From positions 1,897,418-1,961,417 of the forward strand of contig NZ_CP050253.1 of the NCBI RefSeq assembly GCF_011745665.1: a stretch of DNA of 64,000 nt, in the 5' to 3' direction. This DNA is from Zophobihabitans entericus (lineage in GTDB: Bacteria; Pseudomonadota; Gammaproteobacteria; Enterobacterales; Orbaceae). Below the pieces are notes generated by a model, which saw only the letters and a list, made by a program, of their open reading frames with translations, was not told where the DNA came from and made no database searches. This document shows positions 12,964 to 21,075 of this stretch, piece after piece. Both the position numbers and the translations under genes were made by a program. Each line of letters begins with the position of its first letter. The first letter of the stretch is position 1.

Positions 12964-13059
12964 ATTTTGATATGAGTTCTATAGTTTTCTGATATTTATT
13001 TTATGGTTGAGATAATTGATTTGATAGTTTTATTTCAAGTTACAGCACTGTTGCTATGA

Positions 13060-13132
13060 TTGATGGAGAGCGTACCTCATAGGTCTTAGCGAGCCCTCGA
13101 GCGGGCGCCTATGGGGTGCGGTAGGCCATCAA
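13060..13132 (+). repeat. Nested 73-bp imperfect palindrome
   Basis: The outer arms are TTGATGG/CCATCAA. The middle arms GTACCTCATAGG (13072-13083) and CCTATGGGGTGC (13108-13119) pair with two G-U wobbles on the plus strand. The inner stem is GCCC/GGGC. It is much more GC-rich than its surroundings and lies about 340 bases before folD. A short open frame across it (13111-13347) looks non-coding. Confidence 0.6.
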
Positions 13133-13153
13133 GTCTCACTGAGCCTACAACAT

Positions 13154-13281
13154 CACCAAAAACATTGCGCTGGGCGGCGCAGTCCGCCCCAAACCCCATG
13201 TTAATAACAAGCGCCAAACAAAAATTACACGCAGGGCGGGGCGTGCTCCCTGACAATCACCATGCTAATAACAACACCAAA
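13154..13281. repeat. Two diverged REP-like hairpin repeats
   Basis: Two related units of about 60 bp share the sequence CCATGYTAATAACAA and an adjacent GC-rich hairpin: GGGCGG-CGCAGT-CCGCCC in the first and CAGGG...CCCTG in the second. Each is flanked by a CACCAAA- or GCCAAAC-type motif. They resemble repetitive extragenic palindromes in size and position. The rest of 12313-13474 holds no gene that I can support. Confidence 0.5.
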
Positions 13282-13474
13282 CCTTTAAAATCAGCACCTT
13301 TTCTACCCCGGTTATTTAAAAACTGTAATAAAATCAACAACTTATAATTAATTTAACTGTTTGATTTTATTAAATATTTTATTTCTTGATAAAAACCTGA
13401 CAACAACGCTATCTTTTGCGACAATACTCACTGTTTTTATTTTTGGTCGATTATTTGTAGGATTAGGTAAGTTC

Positions 13475-14326
13475 ATGTCAGCAAAAATTATTGATGGTAA
13501 GGCTTTAGCACAACAGGTTCGTAGTAAAGTCGCAGAACGTGTTAAAGAACGTTTAGCAAGTGGTTTAAGAGCTCCTGGTTTAGCTGTTATTCAGGTTGGT
13601 TCTGACCCGGCATCACAAATCTATGTAAATAATAAACGTAAAGCGTGTGATGAAGTGGGCTTAGTTTCTAAAGCGTATGATTTTCCTTCTTCGAGTACCG
13701 ATGAACTGTTAGATTTAATTACTGAATTAAATAACGATCCCACTATCGATGGTATTTTAGTACAACTACCTTTACCGGATAATATCGATAAAACCCGAGT
13801 GCTTGAACACATTCACCCAAATAAAGATGTGGATGGTTTCCACCCTTATAATATTGGTCACCTGTGCCAGCGTGATCCAAAACTGCGTCCTTGTACGCCT
13901 TACGGTATAGTCACTATGCTTGAGTCAACCGGTGTTAAGCTTTCTGGCTTAAATGCGGTCGTTGTGGGTGCTTCAAATATTGTTGGTCGTCCGATGGCGA
14001 TGGAATTATTACTTATTGGTTGCACGACCACAATTACTCACAGCCGTACCGTTGATTTAGAAGACCATGTGCGTCGTGCTGATGTGGTGATTGCCGGTGT
14101 TGGTATGCCGGGTTTTGTAAAAGGTGAATGGATTAAACCGGGAGCTATTGTGATCGATGTGGGGATTAATCGTCTTCCATCAGGCAAAGTTGTCGGTGAT
14201 GTTGAGTTTGATACAGCAGCACAACGCGCTGGTTTTATTACGCCAGTTCCGGGTGGTGTAGGACCAATGACGGTTGCTACACTGATTAGAAATACACTTG
14301 AAGCTTGTGAAAAATTTCATTCTTAA
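13475..14326 (+). CDS. folD: Bifunctional methylenetetrahydrofolate dehydrogenase/cyclohydrolase
   Basis: 283 aa from the ATG at 13475, close to the 288 aa of E. coli FolD. It interconverts 5,10-methylene-, methenyl- and 10-formyl-tetrahydrofolate using NADP+. Signature motifs are visible: the active-site region [23 protein letters not shown], and the dinucleotide-binding GASNIVGRP followed by PGGVGPMT. The frame is open upstream to 13361, but that extension is hydrophobic, atypical and lacks a ribosome site; the chosen start has AGGTAA nearby. Confidence 0.96.
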   Translation: MSAKIIDGKALAQQVRSKVAERVKERLASGLRAPGLAVIQVGSDPASQIYVNNKRKACDEVGLVSKAYDFPSSSTDELLDLITELNNDPTIDGILVQLPLPDNIDKTRVLEHIHPNKDVDGFHPYNIGHLCQRDPKLRPCTPYGIVTMLESTGVKLSGLNAVVVGASNIVGRPMAMELLLIGCTTTITHSRTVDLEDHVRRADVVIAGVGMPGFVKGEWIKPGAIVIDVGINRLPSGKVVGDVEFDTAAQRAGFITPVPGGVGPMTVATLIRNTLEACEKFHS

Positions 14327-14398
14327 GCGATAATAGCCACACAACTGAATATAGCTGCCCCTGAGGTTAGCATTGATTAATTATTTAAGGAAAAAATC

Positions 14399-14890
14399 AT
14401 GATTATTTTTCATACCAATAAAGGCGATATTAAGATCAAAACGTTTGATAAAGAAGCACCGGAATCCTCTAAAAACTTTATCAAATATTGTCAGGACGGT
14501 TTTTATAACAACACGATTTTTCACCGTGTAATCAATGGTTTTATGATTCAGGGTGGTGGCTTTGAACCGGGTATGAAACAAAAACGTAACAATGCGCCTA
14601 TCAAAAATGAAGCAGACAACGGTTTAAAAAATACTCGTGGTACGCTTTCTATGGCACGTACTTCTGATCCGCATTCAGCAACGTCTCAGTTCTTTATCAA
14701 TGTGGTTGATAATGACTTCTTAAATTACCGTTCATCAGATATGAATGGCTGGGGATATGCCGTATTTGCTGAAGTGGTTGAAGGTATGGATGTAGTTGAT
14801 GCCATCAAAGGTGTTAAAACTGGCCGTAACGGTATGCATCAGGATGTTCCTGTTGAGGACGTTGTGATTCAAAGCGTTACTGTTGAATAG
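14399..14890 (+). CDS. ppiB: Peptidyl-prolyl cis-trans isomerase B (cyclophilin)
   Basis: 163 aa cytoplasmic cyclophilin, the same length as E. coli PpiB. It catalyses cis-trans isomerisation of X-Pro bonds. Active-site motifs [13 protein letters not shown] (about residues 40-52) and the [11 protein letters not shown] segment are clear. There is no signal peptide, which separates it from PpiA. AAGGA precedes the ATG. It is followed 20 bp later by lpxH, as in enteric bacteria. Confidence 0.96.
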   Translation: MIIFHTNKGDIKIKTFDKEAPESSKNFIKYCQDGFYNNTIFHRVINGFMIQGGGFEPGMKQKRNNAPIKNEADNGLKNTRGTLSMARTSDPHSATSQFFINVVDNDFLNYRSSDMNGWGYAVFAEVVEGMDVVDAIKGVKTGRNGMHQDVPVEDVVIQSVTVE

Positions 14891-14910
14891 TCATTGTTGA
14901 ATAAATACCA

Positions 14911-15645
14911 ATGACAAGTTTTTTTGTTGCGGACGTTCATTTAGATATCAAACAGCCTTCAATTACCGAAGGCTTTTTGCGTTTCCTGCATCGTTTACCT
15001 GATGGCAGTAATCTGTATATTTTAGGTGACCTTTTTGATTATTGGGTCGGGGATGACATTCTCACTGATTTTCATCAGCAAATTGCTGGCGAGTTAGCCG
15101 CGTTATCTGGACGTAACATCAAAACTTATTTTATTCAGGGTAATCGAGATTTTATGATCGGTCAGCCTTATGCGGCTTTGTGTAAGATGACACTGTTACC
15201 TGATGTGACTTTAATTACTCCAAATAATATTAAAGTGGTGATACTGCATGGCGATACGTTATGTACCAATGATGTGTCCTATCAGCGTTTTCGTCGTTTT
15301 ACCCGTATTAAATTTTATCAAAAAATCTTTCTCTGGCTACCGCGCTCTTTCCGCCAAAAACTGGGCGGGGATATTCGTAAAGAGAGTCGTAAGCACAACA
15401 AAAAATACAACTCTGAGAAGTCAGCTTATATTTTAGATGTCAATCAGGATACTGTTGTTGAAACCATGGAAAAGTATCAGGCGACGATTATGATCCACGG
15501 GCATACACATAAACCGGCTGTTCATCAGTTTGAGATGAATGGGCAACCTGTACAACGTATTGTGCTGGGTGCGTGGCATGATGCCTGTGATTATGTGGTA
15601 TTTGATGAGGCGCCGATTTTACTGCCTTTTATGAATTTATCATGA
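14911..15645 (+). CDS. lpxH: UDP-2,3-diacylglucosamine diphosphatase
   Basis: 244 aa. LpxH removes UMP from UDP-2,3-diacylglucosamine to give lipid X in lipid A synthesis, at the inner membrane face. Calcineurin-like metallophosphoesterase motifs are intact: ADVHLD (start), GDLFDYWVGDD, GNRDFM, HGD and HGHTHKP. The length is usual (about 240). It indicates a lipid-A-containing Gram-negative cell. Confidence 0.96.
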   Translation: MTSFFVADVHLDIKQPSITEGFLRFLHRLPDGSNLYILGDLFDYWVGDDILTDFHQQIAGELAALSGRNIKTYFIQGNRDFMIGQPYAALCKMTLLPDVTLITPNNIKVVILHGDTLCTNDVSYQRFRRFTRIKFYQKIFLWLPRSFRQKLGGDIRKESRKHNKKYNSEKSAYILDVNQDTVVETMEKYQATIMIHGHTHKPAVHQFEMNGQPVQRIVLGAWHDACDYVVFDEAPILLPFMNLS

Positions 15646-15672
15646 ATACCTAAGTGGTGAGGAGGAGATTAA

Positions 15673-16062
15673 ATGAAACCTATTGAGTCCCCGGCTGTTG
15701 CTGCTGTTTTTAATCATTATCCTGTTGAATACCAAAAATCTTTACTGGCAATTCGCCAGCTTATTTTTGATACCGCTGATACGCTCTCTCCTGAAATGAT
15801 TGTTGCTGAAAGTTTGAAATGGAATCAGCCAAGTTATTCAACAAAATTTGGCTCACCGATTAGAATTGATCGCTTTGGTGATAATAAAATCGCGCTTCTT
15901 TTTCATTGTCAGACTTCACTTGTTGGAACATTCAGAGCAATGTTTGCTGACCTGTTTGAGTTTTCTAAGAATAGGGCTATTGTTCTTGACCCAAAGCAGA
16001 AATTACCGGTTAAAGAGCTTGCTCTGTGTATTGAGATGGCGCTTACTTATCATAAAAAGTAG
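15673..16062 (+). CDS. DUF1801 domain-containing protein
   Basis: 129 aa, small and soluble, resembling the YdhG/DUF1801 alpha-beta fold (LKWNQPSYS and DNKIALLFHCQ segments). The biochemical role is not known. It has a strong ribosome site (GAGGAGGAG) before the ATG and lies 27 bp after lpxH on the same strand, so it may be cotranscribed. It converges on modC. Confidence 0.7.
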   Translation: MKPIESPAVAAVFNHYPVEYQKSLLAIRQLIFDTADTLSPEMIVAESLKWNQPSYSTKFGSPIRIDRFGDNKIALLFHCQTSLVGTFRAMFADLFEFSKNRAIVLDPKQKLPVKELALCIEMALTYHKK

Positions 16063-16085
16063 TGGTGATTTCTCACGATTTTGTT

Positions 16086-16769
16086 CTATAACCAGTCTTT
16101 GAAATAATCACTTTCCAAAACTTGTGCTGTTGGGCCTGAGTTAATAATTTCACCCTGATTCATTACCAGTACATGACTGGCAATCTGCCGAGCTTCATTC
16201 ATGTTATGTGTGACGTAGATGATTGGAATATTGATTTCCTGCACTAGTTTTTGGATATAAGTTAATAGTTCTTTTTTTCTTGGCATATCCAGCGCTGACA
16301 GGGGTTCATCCATCAGTAAGAAGCGTGGACCGGAAAGAAGTGCTCGTCCGATTGAGACACGCTGTTTTTCACCACCAGAAAGCATTGCCGGGTAACGATT
16401 GAGTAAGTTACGAATATTGAGGACATCAATAATTTCATCAAACCGGCGCTGCATATGAGGAGCCATACCATAAGTCAGATTATTGATGACTTTATAATGA
16501 GGAAAAAGTAAGGCTTCCTGAAATACGGTACCGATATGGCGTCTCTCAGGCGGAATGAAAATAGAATTCTCGGTATCGAACAGAATCGTATTATTCCACT
16601 GAATCAAGCCTTGATCAGGTTTAGTTAAGCCATTAATGAGATTGATTAAAGTCGTTTTTCCTGAACCTGATACGCCAAGTACAGCAGTGACTCCCTCACA
16701 GGCAAGCTGAGTATTAACACATAAGGTAAAGTGGGCGAGCCGTTTTTTAGCCTGAATAATTAGCATCAT
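16086..16769 (-). CDS. modC: Molybdate ABC transporter ATP-binding protein, lacking the C-terminal MOP domain
   Basis: 227 aa. The Walker A motif GVSGSGKTT, ABC signature LSGGEKQRVSIGRAL and Walker B FLLMDEPLSALD are intact, so ATPase function is expected. E. coli ModC has about 352 aa, with a C-terminal TOBE/MOP molybdate-binding domain that regulates transport. Here the protein stops after the ATPase domain, so trans-inhibition by molybdate may be absent. Its ATG overlaps the end of modB. It is last in modABC. Confidence 0.93.
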   Translation of the reverse strand: MMLIIQAKKRLAHFTLCVNTQLACEGVTAVLGVSGSGKTTLINLINGLTKPDQGLIQWNNTILFDTENSIFIPPERRHIGTVFQEALLFPHYKVINNLTYGMAPHMQRRFDEIIDVLNIRNLLNRYPAMLSGGEKQRVSIGRALLSGPRFLLMDEPLSALDMPRKKELLTYIQKLVQEINIPIIYVTHNMNEARQIASHVLVMNQGEIINSGPTAQVLESDYFKDWL

Positions 16770-17459
16770 TTACCCCGCGAGTTTTCGTTTGTGCCAGCGC
16801 AATAGCCAGTCAGAAAAAAGCAGGGCACCAAGTGATAGAATAATAGCAATAACACATAGACGCATCGCAGCTTGCTCACCATTTGGACTTTCAATTAGCG
16901 TGTACATGGCTAGTGGTAAGGTACGGGTTTCGCCAGGAATATTAGACACAAAGGTAATTGTGGCGCCAAACTCCCCAAGACAACGGGCAAAACCAAGCAC
17001 GATACCCATCAAGATTCCAGGTAAAGCCAGTGGCAGGGTGATAGTAAAAAAGATGCGTAATCTGGTCGCGCCCAGTGTTCTGGCTACATTTTCAAGCCGT
17101 AAATCGATCGATTCAATTGATAAACGAATAGAGCGAACAACCAGTGGAAAAGCCACAACGGCAGAAGCCAGTGCTGCACCTTTCCAGTTTAAACTAAAGC
17201 TGATATTAAAATGTTCGTATAGCCATGCACCGATAAAACCGCGCCTGCCCATGGTGATCAGTAACAGATAACCAAGCACAACAGGTGGCAAAACAAGCGG
17301 TAAATGGATGATGCTATCAAACAGAGATTTGCCCCAGAACTGGCGACGGGCAAGCAGCCATGCGACTAAAATGCCGAGCGGTAAACTAAAAACAATTGCT
17401 GCTCCGGCTATTTTTAAGCTGAGTAGCAATACCTGCCATTCTGAGTCAGTTAGTATCAT
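16770..17459 (-). CDS. modB: Molybdate ABC transporter permease
   Basis: 229 aa inner-membrane permease with about five transmembrane segments. The EAA loop that contacts ModC is visible (ENVARTLGATRLRIFFTITLP, quoted in part, around residues 120-140). It passes molybdate from ModA to the cytoplasm. The length equals that of E. coli ModB. Its start overlaps the modA stop by 4 bases (ATGA), implying translational coupling. Confidence 0.95.
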   Translation of the reverse strand: MILTDSEWQVLLLSLKIAGAAIVFSLPLGILVAWLLARRQFWGKSLFDSIIHLPLVLPPVVLGYLLLITMGRRGFIGAWLYEHFNISFSLNWKGAALASAVVAFPLVVRSIRLSIESIDLRLENVARTLGATRLRIFFTITLPLALPGILMGIVLGFARCLGEFGATITFVSNIPGETRTLPLAMYTLIESPNGEQAAMRLCVIAIILSLGALLFSDWLLRWHKRKLAG

Positions 17460-18196
17460 TGAGTCACAAAACCATATTGATCAAATACTGCTTTAGCCAG
17501 ATCAGTTTGTAAGAAGTTATAGAAACCTTCTGCATCTTTATTTAAAAGCGCAACCGGGTATTCAATGGATGCAAAAGTATCAGCCGGGAATTCACCGATG
17601 ATTTTCACTTTATTACTTACTTTAGCATCTGTGCTGTAGACGATACCAATTGGTGTTTCTTGCAATTCGACTAAAGTTAGTGCTGCACGAACGTTATTAG
17701 CACGCGCAAGTTGTGGTTCAAGTTTGCTATATACACCTAGATTAGTCAGTGATTCTTTAGCATATAAACCAGCCGGAACGTGGTCAGGGTCACCAACAGC
17801 TAAACGCTCACCCGTTGGTAGTAATTGACTCCAGTCAGTTTGCTTATTGATTGTCACATCAGTTAGTGTTGAATCTGCTGCGGTAATTAATACCAGTGAG
17901 TTTTTTAGTAGGGTTTCTTTTTGTTTAACGATATTTTTCTCAATCAGGTAATCCATCCATTTTTGATCGGCAGACATAAAAATATCAACAGGTGCACCTT
18001 GTTCAATTTGTCTGGCTAGCGTTGATGATGAAGCAAAAGAGAAAACAATTTTAGTATCCTGATTTTGTTGCTCATATAACTTACCAATATCTTCCATGGC
18101 GTTAGTCAGAGAAGCAGCAGCAAAGACAGTGACTTTTTGTTCTGCATTAACATTTAAACAAAATAAGACAGCGATAATCCCAATCAGTTTTTTCAT
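17456..18196 (-). CDS. modA: Molybdate-binding periplasmic protein
   Basis: 246 aa. A signal peptide (MKKLIGIIAVLFCLNVNA) is followed by a type II solute-binding fold. Molybdate-contacting features are the FAAASLTNAMEDI segment and FSFASSSTLARQIEQGAP. It delivers molybdate (or tungstate) to ModBC. A perfect ModE-type operator lies about 40 bases upstream, so expression should be repressed when molybdate is plentiful. Confidence 0.95.
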   Translation of the reverse strand: MKKLIGIIAVLFCLNVNAEQKVTVFAAASLTNAMEDIGKLYEQQNQDTKIVFSFASSSTLARQIEQGAPVDIFMSADQKWMDYLIEKNIVKQKETLLKNSLVLITAADSTLTDVTINKQTDWSQLLPTGERLAVGDPDHVPAGLYAKESLTNLGVYSKLEPQLARANNVRAALTLVELQETPIGIVYSTDAKVSNKVKIIGEFPADTFASIEYPVALLNKDAEGFYNFLQTDLAKAVFDQYGFVTQ

Positions 18197-18235
18197 AACA
18201 GATCCCAGGTAATAGTGAGTGAGGACAAATATATT

Positions 18236-18259
18236 CGTTATATAATAAAAAACATAACG
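18236..18259. promoter_or_regulatory. ModE-binding site in the modA/modE divergent promoter region
   Basis: CGTTATAT-8-ACATAACG matches both half-sites and the 8-bp spacing of the E. coli modA operator exactly. It sits 40 bases upstream of modA and 133 bases upstream of the modE start, between divergent genes. ModE itself is encoded next door, so molybdate-dependent repression of modABC is well supported. Confidence 0.9.
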
Positions 18260-18391
18260 ATAATATCAGATGTAAATCTGTTCGTACAGAGGAAGGAATC
18301 AAAGAAATTTTCTTGAATAGCGCGTATAATATGACACAATTATTTGATAACTATTTTTCGCCTGACAGGGTAAGTGTGCATAGAGCCTGAT

Positions 18392-19177
18392 ATGTCTGAA
18401 TCTGAAATTTTATTAACCTTAAAACGAAATCAGCAACTGTTTGCTGATCCTCGTCGTATTGCTTTATTAAAACAGATCGATAAAACTGGTTCTTTATCTC
18501 AGGCGGCTAAAATTGTTGGGGTGAGTTATAAAACTGCCTGGGATGCGATTCATGAGATGAATCAGCTCTCTTTACATCCACTGGTTAATAGTATGACCGG
18601 AGGTAAAGGCGGTGGCGGTGCTCAGTTGACAGCTTATGCAGTACGTTTTATTCAGTTATATGATTTACTGACGACTATTCAGCATAATGCGTTCAATATC
18701 CTTAGTGACGATGATGCCCCACTGGATAATTTACTGGCAGCAACAGCCAGACTTTCGTTACAAACTAGTGCGCGTAATCAGTTGTATGGCACTATCTCTG
18801 ACGTAATATCAAATACTGTTTATAGTCAGGTCATTATCATGCTAAATGATCAGCAAACAGTGATAAAAGTGAATGTGACAAGGCGTAGTATTGACCGTTT
18901 ACAGTTAAGTAAAAATAAAGCGGTTATTCTCTTGATAAAAGCACCGGCAGTAGCCATATCCTTAACAAACTCGTTGAGTGAAAACAGTTTTAAAGCCACG
19001 ATTAAACAAATTCGTCAGGATAATATCTGGAGTGAGCTGGATTTATCACTTTCAGATGATGTGGTGATTTGTGCAACCAAACTCACGCAGGAATTTCAGG
19101 CGCTCAATCTTCAGCTCAATCAAACGGTATATATCAATATTCATCCGGAAAATATTATTATTGCAACACTGGTGTGA
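18392..19177 (+). CDS. modE: Molybdate-responsive transcriptional regulator ModE
   Basis: 261 aa. The N-terminal winged helix-turn-helix (GSLSQAAKIVGVSYKTAWDA, about residues 30-50) is followed by a GGKGGGGA wing. Two C-terminal MOP domains carry the molybdate motif SARNQLYGTI. I chose the ATG at 18392 because MSESEILLTLK aligns with the E. coli N-terminus; an in-frame GTG at 18374 is possible. It is a dimer that represses modABC and may activate molybdoenzyme and moa genes. Confidence 0.94.
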   Translation: MSESEILLTLKRNQQLFADPRRIALLKQIDKTGSLSQAAKIVGVSYKTAWDAIHEMNQLSLHPLVNSMTGGKGGGGAQLTAYAVRFIQLYDLLTTIQHNAFNILSDDDAPLDNLLAATARLSLQTSARNQLYGTISDVISNTVYSQVIIMLNDQQTVIKVNVTRRSIDRLQLSKNKAVILLIKAPAVAISLTNSLSENSFKATIKQIRQDNIWSELDLSLSDDVVICATKLTQEFQALNLQLNQTVYINIHPENIIIATLV

Positions 19178-19209
19178 TAAAACTTATTGATTTATAAAGA
19201 GGTTTTAAT

Positions 19210-20667
19210 ATGTTAGCGATTAAACAAGCAAAATATCGTATTAGTGACACCCGAGTTTTTACCATTCCGGAGTTAACTATCTCTTCCGGTAGCAGCTGGG
19301 CTTTTGTTGGCAGTAATGGCAGCGGTAAATCAACACTGGCTAAAGCGTTAGCTAATGTTCTGCCATTATTGAGTGGTGAAGTGACGAATCAGTTTACGAC
19401 TATTGCCCGTATTTCGCTTGAGCAATTGCAGAAATTGGTTGAAGAAGAGTGGCAACGCAATAATACTGATTTACTCAGCCCGGGCGAGGATGATACAGGA
19501 AGAACCACAGCTGAAATTATTCAGGAACATATTAAGAATGAAGCGCGTTGTCAGCAACTGGCACAGCAATTTGGTATCAGTCATTTACTGAGCCGTCGTT
19601 TTAAATATTTATCCACCGGTGAAACACGTAAAACATTATTGTGCCAGACATTAATGTCTGAACCGGATTTGTTAGTGCTGGATGAACCATTTGATGGACT
19701 GGATGTGTTATCGCGTCAACAATTGGCTAAGTTATTGGAACAACTTTCAGGTCATGGGATCACGATTGTACTTGTACTTAATCGGTTTGATGATATACCT
19801 GATTTTATTGAGAATATTGGCGTTCTAGTTGAGTGTGAATTAATTAAAACGGGTAAAAAAGCAGAGTTAATGGCTGACCCGGTGGTGACACAACTCAGTA
19901 ATCTGGAACATTTAGAGCATATTACGTTGCCTGATGCTGATGAAGAACCTGTCAGACCATCAACAACCGATGCCTTAATTGTGCTTAATGATGCTCATGT
20001 TCACTATAATGATCGGCCGATTATTCAGGGGTTAAGCTGGCAGGTTAAGTCAGGTGAACACTGGCAGATTGTTGGTCCAAATGGAGCAGGTAAGTCAACA
20101 CTGCTTAGTCTGGTGACAGGTGATCATCCTCAAGGGTACAGTAATGATTTGACCTTATTTGGACGAAGACGCGGTTCTGGTGAAACGATCTGGGATATCA
20201 AAAAGCATATTGGTTATGTCAGCAGCAGTCTGCATCTGGATTATCGGGTGAGTTCCAGCGTAATGAATGTACTGGTGTCAGGATATTTTGACTCTATTGG
20301 CGTTTATAATGCCATTAGTGATAAGCAGCGTAATCTGGCCATGCAGTGGCTGACCCTACTGGGACTAAATAAATACGCTGAGCAACCGTTTCATGCCTTG
20401 TCATGGGGACAGCAGCGTATTGTGTTAATCGCAAGAGCTTTAGTTAAACACCCGACACTGCTTATTCTGGATGAGCCGTTACAAGGCTTAGATCAGCTAA
20501 ATCGTGAACTGGTAAAACGCTGGATCGATTTATTGATTCGGGAAGGGCAGAGTCAATTGTTATTTGTGTCTCATCATGCGGAAGATGCACCGGCTTGTAT
20601 TACACATCGATTAACATTTGTTCATGTAAAAGAGAGTGTTTATCAATATCAGTTCGAACGTTTATAG
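19210..20667 (+). CDS. modF: Molybdate-associated ABC ATPase ModF
   Basis: 485 aa with two tandem ABC ATPase domains: Walker A GSNGSGKST (about residue 37) and GPNGAGKST (about residue 295), signatures STGETRKTL and SWGQQRIVL, and Walker B LVLDEPFDGLD and LILDEPLQGLD. E. coli ModF (about 490 aa) lies in the same place after modE. Its exact role in molybdenum handling is not firmly known. It is 32 bp downstream of modE, with AGAGG before the ATG. Confidence 0.92.
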   Translation: MLAIKQAKYRISDTRVFTIPELTISSGSSWAFVGSNGSGKSTLAKALANVLPLLSGEVTNQFTTIARISLEQLQKLVEEEWQRNNTDLLSPGEDDTGRTTAEIIQEHIKNEARCQQLAQQFGISHLLSRRFKYLSTGETRKTLLCQTLMSEPDLLVLDEPFDGLDVLSRQQLAKLLEQLSGHGITIVLVLNRFDDIPDFIENIGVLVECELIKTGKKAELMADPVVTQLSNLEHLEHITLPDADEEPVRPSTTDALIVLNDAHVHYNDRPIIQGLSWQVKSGEHWQIVGPNGAGKSTLLSLVTGDHPQGYSNDLTLFGRRRGSGETIWDIKKHIGYVSSSLHLDYRVSSSVMNVLVSGYFDSIGVYNAISDKQRNLAMQWLTLLGLNKYAEQPFHALSWGQQRIVLIARALVKHPTLLILDEPLQGLDQLNRELVKRWIDLLIREGQSQLLFVSHHAEDAPACITHRLTFVHVKESVYQYQFERL

Positions 20668-21075
20668 GCGGGTAGCTGTCAAGCTATTAAAGTGCATTTA
20701 AAAATAGATAAAAAGTATTAAAAAAAATTTAAATTAGCCGGAATTTTTATCTTGGATTTTTACCCGTAAGGGAAAAAATATAGATAACACTAGGCTTTAG
20801 TAAGTTATCCCCGAAGGCTGTGGATAACTCTGTTGATAGTTTAATAGAAATGGCAAAAAATGCTGATAGCGTCTGTAATTAGGCTAATTTGTTTAGATTG
20901 TAATCATAAAACGTCATTTCTTTTAAAATCAAATAGTTATATTAAATCAATAACGATTTTGATAAGCATAAGTTAGTTAATTTTCCTCAAAAGAAGTAAA
21001 AAATGAAGAAAAATAAAAGGTCAAGCTTTTTTGGGGATAAATTTATTAATAGGTAAAATTTAAGGTACTATTTTA
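20668..21075. promoter_or_regulatory. AT-rich leader of uvrB with a DnaA box inverted pair
   Basis: This is a 408-bp gene-free region. TGTGGATAA (20819-20827) is a perfect DnaA box on the minus strand. With AGTTATCC at 20804-20811 it forms an 8-bp inverted repeat (AGTTATCC/GGATAACT). A DnaA-binding site in the uvrB regulatory region of E. coli has been described. I see no LexA box (CTGT-N8-ACAG) here. The last 100 bases are very A-rich. Confidence 0.45.

Noticed and set aside
12524-13281. CRISPR array
   Set aside because: Repeats are few, of unequal spacing, internally palindromic over long arms and without unique spacers of constant length; no cas genes are present.
13111-13347. 78-aa open frame before folD
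   Set aside because: It runs through the palindrome and REP-like repeats, has no ribosome site and has a composition imposed by the GC-rich hairpins.
13361-13474. N-terminal extension of FolD by 38 residues
   Set aside because: It is hydrophobic, has no homology to FolD and no ribosome site; the start at 13475 aligns with the family.
18281-18300. LexA box CTGT...ACAG upstream of modE
   Set aside because: The spacing between CTGT and ACAG is 4, not the required 8.
20805-20827. Chromosomal origin oriC before uvrB
   Set aside because: There is only one good DnaA box and none of the usual neighbours (mnmG, mioC, dnaA); a regulatory DnaA site is more likely.
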